Origin: Actinomyces sp. oral taxon 414
Lineage (GTDB): Bacteria; Actinomycetota; Actinomycetes; Actinomycetales; Actinomycetaceae
Direction: 5' to 3'
Assembly: GCF_001278845.1 (NCBI RefSeq)
Contig: NZ_CP012590.1
Coordinates: 3,772,420 to 3,836,419, forward strand
Length of the DNA: 64,000 nt
This document shows, in pieces, positions 8,177 to 16,825 of the stretch (the first letter of the stretch is position 1; each line of letters begins with the position of its first letter). Made by a program: the position numbers and the translations under genes. The notes under the pieces were generated by a model. That model was not told the DNA's origin. It worked only from the letters and a program-made list of their open reading frames with translations, and searched no databases.

Positions 8177-9769
8177 CTAGGACTTGGTGTTGGGCATGAG
8201 GTAGTGGGGGCCGATGAATCCGATGTGAATCTTGCCGGTGTTCCCGTGGGTGTCGTCGTAGAAATAGATGCGCGGAGCGAGGTCGCTGCCGCCCTCGGCG
8301 ACCTTGAGGTGGCTGTACATATAAGTCCTGCCGGTGCGATCGACATCGGTCGAGACCGGCAGCAGCCTGCGATTATTGAACTTGGGCGTGTTCTGGACGG
8401 TTTCGCTCTCGCTCATGGACAACTTCTTGTCGGTGGCGGGCCAGCTCTCCGGGAATCCGGCGTCGCACCACTCCCAGAAACCGCCCTGGAAATGGTCCTC
8501 CGTACGGTGCCTCGCATAAGCGGCCAGGGAGCGCAGCCCCCTCCACGCGGTATTTCCCCAGACAACGGCCTGCGGCGCCGTTGCGAGCCGGTCGAGTCCG
8601 CGCTTCGCCTTATCCGGGAGGCGCAAATAGTCCGTCAGGTAGAACTGCGCGGCCAGCACGGCCTCCTCGATATCCTGCACGGTGTCGGGCAGACCCGTTC
8701 CGGGGTCGTCCTTCGCCCCCCAGTACAGGTGGGCCATTCCGGCCCTCTCAAGCTCCTCGCGAAGGCGGGCCAGATGCCCGTGGAGCCGATTCACCTCATT
8801 GTCGCGCTCCTCGAGCTCGTCGCTGAGGACGTCGATCCGGGACAGCGCTTCGGACAGGTCGGTCTCCAGAGCCGGCACCCGGTCGGACGCCGCGCCGTCG
8901 TCGGTCCTCCCCGGGGAGGAGAAGACTGTGAGTGCTGGGGGTGCGGACAGTCGTGCTGATAGTGCGGCGGCGGTTGCCACGACCCGGTCGATGTCGGCAT
9001 CCGGCGAGAGTCGGAAGGGGTCGGGTGGGAAGCACCTGTGTCTCAGACCGTCGGAGCCCGGGTCGAGTGGTGCCTGGGAGTAGATGCGCACGTATCCGTT
9101 GTGGGCGGCGAGGTTCCCCAGCCGTGCGCACAGCGCTCCGGCGGCCGAGCGGTCCAGGGTGAAGACATTGGCGAACCCGCGGGTGCGTTCTGCGATCCGG
9201 TGCGCGCGTTCGAGCCAGGCGTCATCGCCGCGCTCCGGCTGGGTGCACACGATCACCGGTAGGAGCCGGCCGGGCAGTCGCAGCACCTCGTTGACGAGGA
9301 TCGGTACGGCGCCAGCCGGCACGGGCTCCGGCGCGGACAGGAGCGGCAGCGCACCAAAGCGCGGTTTCCCCGGTATTGCGAGGAGGTCGTCGACGACGCG
9401 GGGGTGCTCGATCCTGACCGGACCGGTCGGGTCGGTCGTTTCCAGCCGGTTCTCCACCATGACATTGACGCGCCCGTCATCGCCCGCGGCCCTGACCACG
9501 ACCGTCCACCTGGTGATCGTTCCGGCGTCCGTCATCCTGTCCCGGACAATGCCTTCGACGCCGTCGAGGGCCCGCACGTCGTCGGACACCGGGCGCAGGC
9601 TCACCGTCCGTTCCCGATCGGCCATGGGGATGAGGCTCTCCCCGTCCGGCAGATCGGTGCGGGCCCCGTCGGTGGCCCAGGCGGTCACGCGCGTTCTCGC
9701 ATCGGATAAGTACCGGGCGATGCCGTCGGTCGGCCGGTCGTACCACTGGATGCGTGACAGCACGCTCAT
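8177..9769 (-). CDS. Uncharacterised coiled-coil protein with conserved-looking C-terminus
   Basis: A 530-residue soluble protein that I cannot assign to a named family. Three parts are visible: an N-terminal region of about 290 residues rich in beta-strand-like segments; a charged heptad-like coiled coil at about 295-350 (ALSRIDVLSDELEERDNEV); and a helical then beta-rich C-terminal domain. The C-terminal domain includes VWGNTAWRGLRSLAAYARHR, a Trp-rich FQGGFWEWCDAGFP segment and the terminal GKIHIGFIGPHYLMPNTKS. The start at 9769 is set by AAGGA five bases upstream; upstream in-frame sequence to 9985 looks non-coding. The gene stands alone, with no operon partner on its strand. Its isolation, its position between repeat-rich gaps and its modular form would suit an accessory or defence role, but nothing here proves that. 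Confidence 0.75.
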   Translation of the reverse strand: MSVLSRIQWYDRPTDGIARYLSDARTRVTAWATDGARTDLPDGESLIPMADRERTVSLRPVSDDVRALDGVEGIVRDRMTDAGTITRWTVVVRAAGDDGRVNVMVENRLETTDPTGPVRIEHPRVVDDLLAIPGKPRFGALPLLSAPEPVPAGAVPILVNEVLRLPGRLLPVIVCTQPERGDDAWLERAHRIAERTRGFANVFTLDRSAAGALCARLGNLAAHNGYVRIYSQAPLDPGSDGLRHRCFPPDPFRLSPDADIDRVVATAAALSARLSAPPALTVFSSPGRTDDGAASDRVPALETDLSEALSRIDVLSDELEERDNEVNRLHGHLARLREELERAGMAHLYWGAKDDPGTGLPDTVQDIEEAVLAAQFYLTDYLRLPDKAKRGLDRLATAPQAVVWGNTAWRGLRSLAAYARHRTEDHFQGGFWEWCDAGFPESWPATDKKLSMSESETVQNTPKFNNRRLLPVSTDVDRTGRTYMYSHLKVAEGGSDLAPRIYFYDDTHGNTGKIHIGFIGPHYLMPNTKS

Positions 9770-10198
9770 GGAAGTCCTTCTCGAGTCGGGCGGTGGCGAT
9801 CCTCGGATGTTCTCACGACGAGCATTGATCCGCCTTGTCACCCACCATTGTGTTTCTTGTGCTGGTCCGGTTCGACCCGGCTTCTTCCGGTGCGCCGCGG
9901 GGGCGCCCGGCGGGAGCGGGTGATCGGCCCCGAGGTCCGGCGGCTCCCCGAAGAGCGCCCGTTTCAGCGGTCCGCCCGCGGTCACCGGCTCGGCCCTCTG
10001 CTTCGGTCACCATATTGGCGCCGGACGCCCCGGGCCGCCCTGTTCGCTCTTGGCGTCGGGGGTGCATCATCGCGCGCGCCGTGCACTGCGCTCAAAGGTG
10101 CCCGCGTGCTTTTCGGATGCTTCGGATCGACGACGCCGGGCGCGGGGCGGACCGACGCACCCGGACAGTAGACGGCGACGCCCTACTAGGGTGTCGGC
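9770..10198. other. Gene-free divergent intergenic region
   Basis: About 430 bp between two divergent genes. Short frames exist on both strands, but none has a ribosome-binding site and sensible composition together. No repeat, hairpin or RNA gene is recognised. It must hold both promoters. Confidence 0.4.
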
Positions 10199-10606
10199 AT
10201 GAGCTCTGATCGGACCGACCTGCCCGCCGCTTGCGACGTCGTCATCAAAGGTGTGCGCGAGGAGCCGGCGCCCGACGACGGTCGGCGCGTCCTGGTCGAC
10301 CGGCTGTGGCCGCGCGGGGTGAGCCGGGGGCGCGCGGCGCTGGACGAGTGGGCGAAGGACGCCACGCCGTCGACGGCGCTGCGCCGGGCCTTCCACTCCG
10401 GCGACCTGGACTGGGATCGCTTCGTCCCCGCCTACCGCGCCGAGTTGGAGGAGCCGCCCGCGCGCGAGGCGGTGGAGGGGCTGCGCGCCGAAGCGCTGAG
10501 CGGGCGGGTGACCCTGCTGATCGCCGGGCACGACCGCGTCCGCACCCACGCCCGGGTGCTGCGCGAAGCCATCCTCGGCGTGGACGACCCCGACCTGCCT
10601 CGCTGA
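10199..10606 (+). CDS. DUF488 family protein
   Basis: A 135-residue protein of the DUF488 (YeaO-like) family. The diagnostic motif RVLVDRLWPRGVSR is at about residues 28-41, followed by WAKDATPSTALRRAFH and, near the end, a VTLLIAGHDRVRTHARVL strand-turn-helix. These match the family order closely and the length is typical. The biochemical function of the family is unknown, and the gene is monocistronic here. It converges with rarA across a strong hairpin at 10631-10661. Confidence 0.85.
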   Translation: MSSDRTDLPAACDVVIKGVREEPAPDDGRRVLVDRLWPRGVSRGRAALDEWAKDATPSTALRRAFHSGDLDWDRFVPAYRAELEEPPAREAVEGLRAEALSGRVTLLIAGHDRVRTHARVLREAILGVDDPDLPR

Positions 10607-10630
10607 GGCCGGCTGATTCGACGGGGGAGC

Positions 10631-10661
10631 CCCGATCCCCGGGGAGGGGCCGGGGATCGGG
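10631..10661. terminator. Bidirectional hairpin between DUF488 and rarA
   Basis: CCCGATCCCCGG (10631-10642) pairs perfectly with CCGGGGATCGGG (10650-10661) across a 7-base loop. It sits between convergent genes. There is no T-tract, as is common in GC-rich actinobacteria, so terminator activity is inferred from position and stability. Confidence 0.6.
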
Positions 10662-10757
10662 TGCGCGACCCGGCCGGACCGGCTGCAGGCTTCGGCAGCG
10701 GGTCGCGCGGGTGCGGGCGCGGGCGAAGGCGCGCGACCCGGCCCGCCCGCCGTCCGC

Positions 10758-12224
10758 CTACTGCTCCCGCCCGCCGCGCCGCTGCCGGCGCAGGTCCTCC
10801 CAGTGGGCCAGGCGCTCGCCAATGCGGCGCTCGTGGCCGTTGGCGGTCGGGACGTAGAGGGGCTCGCGCTCGCCCGGCCGCGGGTAGCCGTCGGGGAAGT
10901 AGTCGGCCCCGGAGAAGCCGTCGGCGGCGTCCGGGTCGTACTGGTAGCCGGCCCCGTAGCCGAGCTCCTTCATCAGACGCGTGGGCGCATTGAGAATGTG
11001 CGCGGGCGGGGCGAGCGAGCCCGTGCGGCGCGCCGCCTCCCGCGCCCGGCCGAGCCCCCGGTAGAGGGCGACCGACTTGGGTGCCGTGGCCAGGTGGACC
11101 ACCGCCTGGGCGATGGCCAGCTCGCCCTCCGGCGAGCCCAGCCGCTCGTAGGCCTCCCAGGCGGCCAGCGCCGCCTGCAGCGCGGCAGGGTCGGCCAGGC
11201 CCACGTCCTCGCTGGCGAAGCGCACGAGCCGCCGCGCCACGTAGCGCGGGTCCTCCCCTCCGTCCAGCATGCGCGCCAGCCAGTACAGGGCGGCGTCGGG
11301 GTCCGAGCCGCGCATGGACTTGTGCAGGGCGGAGATGAGGTTGTAGTGCTCCTCGCCGGACTTGTCGTACAGGGGCGCCCGGGAGGCGACGACGGCGGTC
11401 AGGGCCTCGGCGTCCAGGAGCGGCCCGCCATCGGCGGCCCCGCCGCGCGCTGCGCTCCCGGCCTCCGGGGCCCCGGCCCCGGCGCTCTCGCCGCTCGATG
11501 CCGCCCCGCCCCCGCCGCTCCCGGCCTCCGGCGCCCCGGCGCGCGCCCAGCCCAGGACCTGCTCGACCATGCTCAGCAGGTAGCGGCCGTCGCCGTCGGC
11601 CATGGCGATCAGCGCGGCGCGGGCCTGCCCGGTCAGGGGCAGTTCCCGCCCGGTGAGCGACTCGGCGCGCTCCAGCAGCTCGGCCAGGGCGCCCCCGTCC
11701 AGGCGGCGCAGGACCAGGACCTGGCAGCGCGACAGCAGGGCGCCGTTCAGCTCGAAACTGGGGTTCTCCGTCGTCGCCCCCACCAGGACGACCGTCCCGT
11801 CCTCGACGTAGGGCAGGAAGGAGTCCTGCTGGGCGCGGTTGAACCGGTGGATCTCGTCGACGAACAACAGCGTTCCCCGCCCGATCTGGCGGCGGCGGGC
11901 CGCGGCGGCGAAGACCCGGCGCAGGTCCGTCACCCCGGAGAAGGTCGCGCTGACCTGCTCGAAGACCAGGCCGGTGCGGTCGGCCAGCAGCCGGGCGATG
12001 GTCGTCTTGCCGCAGCCGGGCGGGCCCCACAGGACGATGGAGGACAGGCGGCCGGAGGCGACCATGCGGCCCAGCGGCGCGTCGGGCGCCAGCAGGTGGT
12101 CCTGGCCGACGACCTCGGTCAGCTCGCGCGGGCGCAGGCGGTCCGCCAGCGGGCGCGTCGGATCGACGACGCCGCCGTCCTCCGCCGCGGCGTCGAAGAG
12201 GGAGGGGGCGTCCTGCGGGCTCAT
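10758..12224 (-). CDS. rarA: Replication-associated recombination protein A (MgsA/RarA AAA+ ATPase)
   Basis: A 488-residue AAA+ ATPase of the RarA/Mgs1/WRNIP1 family, which acts at stalled replication forks. Walker A is GPPGCGKTTIARLLA at about residues 67-81 and Walker B is LLFVDEIHRFNRAQQDSFLP at about 120. The family box for single-stranded ends (ALHKSMRGSDPDAALYWLARM) and the C-terminal MgsA domain (PLYVPTANGHERRIG) are present. An unusual Ala/Gly/Ser-rich insertion of ~45 residues lies between the ATPase and C-terminal parts, around residues 230-275. The start codon overlaps the stop of the upstream ROK gene by four bases, but the two genes are functionally unrelated. Confidence 0.95.
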   Translation of the reverse strand: MSPQDAPSLFDAAAEDGGVVDPTRPLADRLRPRELTEVVGQDHLLAPDAPLGRMVASGRLSSIVLWGPPGCGKTTIARLLADRTGLVFEQVSATFSGVTDLRRVFAAAARRRQIGRGTLLFVDEIHRFNRAQQDSFLPYVEDGTVVLVGATTENPSFELNGALLSRCQVLVLRRLDGGALAELLERAESLTGRELPLTGQARAALIAMADGDGRYLLSMVEQVLGWARAGAPEAGSGGGGAASSGESAGAGAPEAGSAARGGAADGGPLLDAEALTAVVASRAPLYDKSGEEHYNLISALHKSMRGSDPDAALYWLARMLDGGEDPRYVARRLVRFASEDVGLADPAALQAALAAWEAYERLGSPEGELAIAQAVVHLATAPKSVALYRGLGRAREAARRTGSLAPPAHILNAPTRLMKELGYGAGYQYDPDAADGFSGADYFPDGYPRPGEREPLYVPTANGHERRIGERLAHWEDLRRQRRGGREQ

Positions 12225-13420
12225 GCGCCCAGGTTACGGCCGGACCCCTCCCGCCCCGCCCAGGCGGCCAGACCGGCGGGGCCGGCCACCTCGTCCAGGG
12301 CCGTCTCGACGGCGCCCACCAGCGCGGCGTCGGCCCCCAGCTCGCCGCCGGCGATGCGCGGCCGGTCCTCGCGCAGGCACCGCATGAGGCCGCCGGTCAG
12401 GGCCTCCTCGAAGGCCTCGGGGCAGTGGGAGCGCAGGAGCGGTCCGAGTCCGCCGAGGGTGACGACGTCGGGGTCGGTGACGTTGATCAGCCCGGCCAGG
12501 CCCCGCCCCAGGCTCGCCGCCGCGGTGGCGAGCGCGGGGCGGTGGGCGGGCTCGCCCCGGACGATGGCCGCCTCGACGGCCGACGGCGAGTCGTCGTCGG
12601 CCCCCAGCCGCCCGGCCAGCGGCCCGGCGCCCAGGACGGTGTCCCAGCAGCCCCGCGCCCCGCAGCTGCACAGCGCCCGCGGGTCGCCCAGGGGGAGGTG
12701 GCCGACTTCCATGGCCAGGCCGGTCGCCCCCAGCACGGGCGCGCCGTCGAGGACGAGGCCGCCGCCGACGCCGGTGAGAACGGTCAGGTGCAGGGCGGCG
12801 CGTGCCCCGCGCGAGGCGCCGCGGCGGGACTCGGCCAGGGCTTCGCAGGTGGCGTCGTTGGCGACGAGGAGGGCGGCCCCCGGAGCCCTCAGGGGGGCGA
12901 GGCTCACCCGGTCCCAGTCCAGGACGGAGGACTGGACGACGCTCCCGTCGCGGACGGTGGCGGCCGCGGCGACCGACACGGCTCGCACTCTGCCCGCGCG
13001 GGCGCCTGCCTCGGCGGTCACCGCCGCGCGGATCGGGGCGAGCACGTCGGCGGGGCCGCGGCCGCGGTGGGGGGCGCGAGCCACGACCGTCAGGCGGCCG
13101 TCGAGGCCGGCGCTCACCATTCGCCAGCCGGTGGCGGTGATTTCGACGGCGATAATGAGCGGGCCTCGCGGGTGCGCGGTGAGCGCCGACGTGGGGCGCC
13201 CGCGGCCGTGGGGGACCGGTTCCCCCTCGGTCAGGACGGCGGCCCGGCGCATCTTGGTGACGAGGTCGGCGGCCGTGCCGGTGGAGATCCTCAGCTCCCG
13301 GGCGACTTGCGCCCGGGTGATGCCGGGGGACCGGCGCACCAGGGCGCAGACGTCGGCCGCCAGGGCCCAGTGGAGCTGATTGGCGGTACTGCGCCGTTGC
13401 ACCGTGCGTCGTTGCGCCAT
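12221..13420 (-). CDS. ROK family transcriptional regulator
   Basis: A 399-residue NagC/XylR-type repressor. The N-terminal winged helix is seen as RRSPGITRAQVARELRISTG. It is followed by a ROK sugar-kinase-like domain with a Zn site (CSCGARGCWDTVLG) and the GHLPLG segment; GxGGGLVLDG lies near the ROK ATP-binding motif. Such proteins sense sugars or amino sugars. The start at 13420 (MAQRRTVQRRS) is chosen because basic N-terminal tails are usual; an upstream ATG at 13474 is in frame. It is divergent from a HAD sugar-phosphatase-like gene at 13584, a plausible target, and overlaps rarA downstream by four bases. Confidence 0.88.
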   Translation of the reverse strand: MAQRRTVQRRSTANQLHWALAADVCALVRRSPGITRAQVARELRISTGTAADLVTKMRRAAVLTEGEPVPHGRGRPTSALTAHPRGPLIIAVEITATGWRMVSAGLDGRLTVVARAPHRGRGPADVLAPIRAAVTAEAGARAGRVRAVSVAAAATVRDGSVVQSSVLDWDRVSLAPLRAPGAALLVANDATCEALAESRRGASRGARAALHLTVLTGVGGGLVLDGAPVLGATGLAMEVGHLPLGDPRALCSCGARGCWDTVLGAGPLAGRLGADDDSPSAVEAAIVRGEPAHRPALATAAASLGRGLAGLINVTDPDVVTLGGLGPLLRSHCPEAFEEALTGGLMRCLREDRPRIAGGELGADAALVGAVETALDEVAGPAGLAAWAGREGSGRNLGA

Positions 13421-13583
13421 GGGGTTCTCGCGCTCCCTGTCTGTTCCTGATCTGTCCCTTGTCGGGCGAGGCATCTGTTGGGCGGGCCTCTCGTCGGGCG
13501 GGGTGCCCGCCGGGCGGCTCCTCGTCCATCTTCGCCCATGGTGCGTCTAGCAATTTGATCGGATCACGAGTTTAATAGATGCC

Positions 13584-14234
13584 ATGACTTCGGCCGCCAC
13601 CCGTCTCGCCCACTGTCGCGCCATCCTCCTCGATATGGACGGCACCCTGGTGAACTCCCACGCCGCCGTCGAGGCCGCCTGGAAGGCCTGGGCCCGCGAC
13701 AACGGCCTGGACCCGGCGGCCGTGCTGGCGGTGTGCCACGGCCCGGACGCCGCCACCACCGTGCGGCGCTTCCTGCCGGGCATCGGGGCGGCGGAACTGG
13801 CCCGCCACGTCGCCGCCCACCTGGAGCGCGAGTGCGCGGACACCGACGGCGTGCTCCCCGCCCCCGGCGCCCCGGAGCTGGTGGCCTGGCTGAACGAGCG
13901 GTCCCTGCCCTGGGGCGTGGTCACCAACGCGCACCTGCGCCTGGCCCGCGCCCGACTGGGGGCCGCCGGGATCGAGGCGCCGGTCATCATCTCCTTCGAC
14001 GACGTCGAGCACGGCAAGCCCCACCCACAGGGGTATCTGCTGGGGGCGTGGTGCCTGGGGGTCGAGCCCGGCCGGACGGCCGGGGTGGAGGACTCGGCCC
14101 CCGGCCTGGCGGCGGCGCGGGCCGCGGGGACGCTCGTCGTAGCTGTGGGCGGGTCCCGGGACGGCGACGTCGTGTGCCGCGATCTGCACGAGCTGCGCCG
14201 GCTCCTGATCGCGGCGGCTGACCGGCTGCCATGA
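13584..14234 (+). CDS. HAD-family hydrolase, sugar-phosphatase/PGM-like
   Basis: A 216-residue HAD phosphatase with all four motifs: I, LLDMDGTLVNS (nucleophile Asp at about residue 17); II, GVVTNAH; III, the Lys in DDVEHGKPHPQGY; IV, GVEDSAPGLAAARAAG. Motif III with HGKPHP and the alpha-helical cap between motifs I and II place it with small-molecule phosphatases such as sugar-phosphate phosphatases or beta-phosphoglucomutases. No Shine-Dalgarno sequence precedes the ATG. A TTTAAT/TAATAG -10-like box at 13571-13578 would start the transcript almost at the ATG, so a leaderless mRNA is likely. The divergent ROK regulator at 13420 may control it. Confidence 0.88.
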   Translation: MTSAATRLAHCRAILLDMDGTLVNSHAAVEAAWKAWARDNGLDPAAVLAVCHGPDAATTVRRFLPGIGAAELARHVAAHLERECADTDGVLPAPGAPELVAWLNERSLPWGVVTNAHLRLARARLGAAGIEAPVIISFDDVEHGKPHPQGYLLGAWCLGVEPGRTAGVEDSAPGLAAARAAGTLVVAVGGSRDGDVVCRDLHELRRLLIAAADRLP

Positions 14235-14339
14235 GGATCGCGGACCGCCGACGCCGGATACTCTGCCGCACTCGACCGAGGGTCTGCTGAGGCGAGGAGC
14301 GCGTACACGCGCCGCCGGCGCGGGCCGCCCGGCCCGCCC

Positions 14340-14375
14340 GGCCCCGGGCCCGCCGGACCGGGCAGGCCCGGGGCC
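14340..14375. terminator. Hairpin between HAD gene and toxin gene
   Basis: GGCCCCGGGCC (14340-14350) pairs with GGCCCGGGGCC (14365-14375) around a 14-base loop, between the convergent HAD and GNAT genes. There is no T-tract. Terminator role is inferred from position. Confidence 0.5.
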
Positions 14376-14380
14376 CGCAC

Positions 14381-14905
14381 TCACCGCCAGGCGAGGCGCG
14401 AGATGACGGCCACCAGGCGCGTGCGGCCATGGTCCTGGGTGAGCGCGGTGAAGCCGTGATGGGTGTAGAAGGCGGCGGCCGCGTCGTCGATGGCGTCCAC
14501 GACGAGCAGTCGTGCCGCCACGAGCCCGCTGGCCCGGTCGGCCGTCGCGACGGCGTGCGCCAGGAGCGCGCCGCCGACGCCCTGTCCGCGCAGTGAGCGG
14601 TCGATGGCGAGACGGGCCAGGAGGAAGGCGGGCAGCACGGCCGGCTGCCCGCGGCCCAGCCGGCGCGGCAGGTCGTCCGTCACGATCGCCGTCGACGCCA
14701 GCGAGTAGTAGCCCAGAATGGTGCCGCCGGTGTCGGTCTCGTGCGCCGGCACGAGAACCTGGGTGGCCGCGGTGCGGCGGCGCTGGGACGCCCAGGCGAA
14801 TTCCGCCAGCCATCGGTCGAGCTCGGGGCGGCCGCAGCGGAAGGGTCCGGCGTCGTCGTCCTGTCGCAGTGGGCGCACGCGCAGCGAGTGCGGCTCGATG
14901 CTCAC
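14381..14905 (-). CDS. GNAT acetyltransferase toxin, TacT/AtaT-like
   Basis: A 174-residue GNAT-fold protein. Features are a GYYSLAST strand, LARLAIDRSLRGQGVGGALL (the acetyl-CoA R/QxxGxG/A pyrophosphate loop) and the C-terminal FYTHHGF motif. It starts with GTG at 14905, and that start overlaps the stop of a DUF1778 antitoxin gene by four bases. This gene order and coupling is the hallmark of TacAT/AtaRT type II toxin-antitoxin modules, in which the toxin acetylates the amino group of charged tRNAs. The target tRNA cannot be read from sequence. The toxin is full length with the catalytic Tyr region intact, so the module looks functional. Confidence 0.9.
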   Translation of the reverse strand: MSIEPHSLRVRPLRQDDDAGPFRCGRPELDRWLAEFAWASQRRRTAATQVLVPAHETDTGGTILGYYSLASTAIVTDDLPRRLGRGQPAVLPAFLLARLAIDRSLRGQGVGGALLAHAVATADRASGLVAARLLVVDAIDDAAAAFYTHHGFTALTQDHGRTRLVAVISRLAWR

Positions 14906-15165
14906 AACCCGAGTTCCTCGGCGCGCGCGCGGGCGCGCACCATTGCGGGAGCCGAGGGCGCGTCGGACTCGATCGCGGCCACAAGCGCGTCGAAGACCTC
15001 GCCCGACACCTTGATCGATCGGGCGAGGTCGGTGCGGGCGGCGGTGCGAGCGGCCGTGCGCACGTACTCCGTGACGGTCCGGCCGGTCAGGCCGGCGGCC
15101 TCCTCGATCTCCGCCTTCTCCGCGGCGGGCAGACGCAATTCCAGACGTGCCGTGGACGTTCCCAT
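14902..15165 (-). CDS. DUF1778 antitoxin, TacA/AtaR-like
   Basis: An 87-residue antitoxin. The N-terminal ribbon-helix-helix (RLELRLPAAEKAEIEEAAGL, then GRTVTEYVRTAA) binds DNA. The C-terminal extension wraps the cognate GNAT toxin in characterised TacA proteins. It is cotranscribed with, and translationally coupled to, the toxin gene at 14905. Autoregulation at its own promoter near 15166-15200 is expected from the family. A truncated duplicate of the antitoxin/toxin junction lies just upstream at 15211-15303. Confidence 0.88.
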   Translation of the reverse strand: MGTSTARLELRLPAAEKAEIEEAAGLTGRTVTEYVRTAARTAARTDLARSIKVSGEVFDALVAAIESDAPSAPAMVRARARAEELGL

Positions 15166-15210
15166 GACATGACACTACCTCATACGGCGCATCGCCGTAC
15201 ATGTCGGGAT

Positions 15211-15303
15211 GGGCGCAGCGGAAGGGTCCGGCGTCGTCGTCCTGTCGGTGGGCGCACACGCAGCGAGTGCGGCTCGATGCTCACAGCCCGAGTTCCCCGG
15301 CGC
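15211..15303 (-). pseudogene. Duplicated fragment of the toxin/antitoxin junction
   Basis: About 93 bp here repeat, at roughly 90 percent identity, the segment 14831-14924: the 5' end of the GNAT toxin and the last codons of the DUF1778 antitoxin. In the toxin frame the copied part reads RQDDDAGPFRCAHP against RQDDDAGPFRCGRP in the intact gene. No complete gene remains. It is the remnant of a second toxin-antitoxin copy or of a tandem duplication. Confidence 0.75.
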
Positions 15304-15328
15304 CGGGCTTGCATCCGCCCAGAAAATA

Positions 15329-15347
15329 GATATCATTTTGCTATATC
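15329..15347. promoter_or_regulatory. AT-rich inverted repeat upstream of the SPFH gene
   Basis: GATAT (15329-15333) and ATATC (15343-15347) flank a 9-base spacer, in a strikingly AT-rich island (aaaatagatatcattttgct) 54 bp before the SPFH gene. It could be an operator, perhaps for the ribbon-helix-helix protein at 16408, or part of the promoter. Confidence 0.4.
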
Positions 15348-15400
15348 CGGTCCCCCGGGCGCGAACCTTCGCCCGGCGCCGGCGCCACCGAGGAGGCCCC

Positions 15401-16384
15401 GTGCCAGACATGTCCGATACGCCGAGCTCCCCCGCCGCAGCGGCCCCGCGCAGCGGCGCGCCCGGATCGTCCGCCGCCCGCGTCGATATCACCGAAAGAC
15501 CCGCGCGCACCGCCGGCTCGGGCGCGGCCTTCCTCGTCCTGATCCTGTACCTGGCCCTCATCGCCGGGTCCATCGCCACAGTCCTCAGGGTCGCCTTCGA
15601 CGCCGACGCGGGCAGGCCGGTGGCGGTCGCGCTCGTCTCCGGCGCGTCGGTGGTCCTGGTGCTCGCCCTGCTGCTCATGTTCACCAGCCTGGTCATTGTC
15701 GTCCCTGGTCAGACCAGCGTTCGCCAGTTCTTCGGCCGCTACATCGGCACCGTGCGGCGCCCGGGGATCGCGCTCGTCCCGCCGCTGACCGGCGGCAAGA
15801 AGGTTTCCGTCAAGGTCCACAACTTCGAGACCAGCGAGCTCAAGGTCAACGACCTGGAGGGCAACCCGATCAATATCGCCGCCATCGTCGTGTGGCAGGT
15901 GGCCGATACGGCCCGCGCCGTCTTCGCCGTCGAGGCCTACGAGGAGTTCATCAAGGCCCAGGCCGAGTCCGCGCTGCGCCACGTGGCCACCATCCACCCC
16001 TACGACGAGCCCGGCCCGGGCGAGACCTCGCTGCGCGGGGGCACCGATCACGTCTCGGCCGAGCTGGCCGCCGAGGTCGCCGCCCGCGTTGAACTGGCCG
16101 GCCTGGAGGTCGTCGAGGTGCGCATCTCCTCGCTCGCCTACGCCCCCGAAATCGCTCAGGCCATGCTCCAGCGCCAGCAGGCCAGCGCCGTCATCGCCGC
16201 CCGCGAGCAGATCGTCGAGGGCGCCGTCACCATGGTCGACCAGGCCCTCAGGCGCCTGGAGACCGACGACATCGTCACCATGGACGACGAGCGCCGCGCC
16301 CAGATGGTCTCCAACCTCCTGGTGGTGCTGTGCTCCGACCAACGCACCCAGCCGGTCATCAACACCGGCTCCCTGTACGCGTAA
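15401..16384 (+). CDS. SPFH/Band 7 domain membrane protein
   Basis: A 327-residue membrane-anchored SPFH (stomatin/prohibitin/flotillin) protein. Two transmembrane helices lie at about residues 35-60 and 75-100 (LLLMFTSLVIVVPGQTSV), followed by the SPFH domain (RQFFGRYIGTVRRPGIALVP, VHNFETSELKVNDLEGNP). A helical tail follows with EVRISSLAYAPEIAQAMLQR and QQASAVIAAREQIVEGAV. Such proteins scaffold membrane microdomains and proteases. The GTG at 15401 sits four bases after a perfect AGGAGG; an ATG nine bases later is the alternative. A small ribbon-helix-helix protein follows after 23 bp, a common pairing in actinobacteria. Confidence 0.9.
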   Translation: MPDMSDTPSSPAAAAPRSGAPGSSAARVDITERPARTAGSGAAFLVLILYLALIAGSIATVLRVAFDADAGRPVAVALVSGASVVLVLALLLMFTSLVIVVPGQTSVRQFFGRYIGTVRRPGIALVPPLTGGKKVSVKVHNFETSELKVNDLEGNPINIAAIVVWQVADTARAVFAVEAYEEFIKAQAESALRHVATIHPYDEPGPGETSLRGGTDHVSAELAAEVAARVELAGLEVVEVRISSLAYAPEIAQAMLQRQQASAVIAAREQIVEGAVTMVDQALRRLETDDIVTMDDERRAQMVSNLLVVLCSDQRTQPVINTGSLYA

Positions 16385-16407
16385 GGCCCCGGCGATGAGA
16401 AACGTCG

Positions 16408-16629
16408 ATGGCGGATAGGCGGCGCAAGCAGGTCCTGCTGAGACTGGACCCCGCCGTCCACGCGGCTATCGCCAAGTGGGCGGCGGACGACCTGCGCTCG
16501 GTCAACTCCCAGATTGAGATCATCCTGCGCCGCGCGCTCGCCGACGCCGGCCGCGGCGTCCGGGCCGCCCCCATGCGCGGACGCGGGCGGCCGCGCAAGG
16601 ACTCCGGGGAGGCGCGCGAGGAGGGGTGA
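16408..16629 (+). CDS. Small Arc-like ribbon-helix-helix protein
   Basis: A 73-residue basic protein with an Arc-type ribbon-helix-helix: the strand KQVLLRLDPAVHAAIAKWAA, then SVNSQIEIILRRAL as the second helix. A Gly/Arg/Pro-rich AT-hook-like tail (MRGRGRPRKD) follows. It lies 23 bp behind the SPFH gene and is presumably cotranscribed. In many actinobacteria a gene like this accompanies SPFH proteins. DNA binding is likely; the target may be the inverted repeat at 15329-15347. Confidence 0.8.
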   Translation: MADRRRKQVLLRLDPAVHAAIAKWAADDLRSVNSQIEIILRRALADAGRGVRAAPMRGRGRPRKDSGEAREEG

Positions 16630-16825
16630 CGACGGCGCTCGTGGTCCGCGACCGGGCCGCCGTCCCGCCGATCCACTGGGTTCGCCGCGGGCCCGTGGGG
16701 AGGGTGGTCGCCCGTCTCGGCGAGGTCCATGACGTCGGCGTCGGCGCGGGCACCCGCGCGGAGGGCGGGCGCGGACCGGGCGGGCGCCCCGTTCGACCGT
16801 GCCGGCCCCGCGGAGGCGCCCTGAC

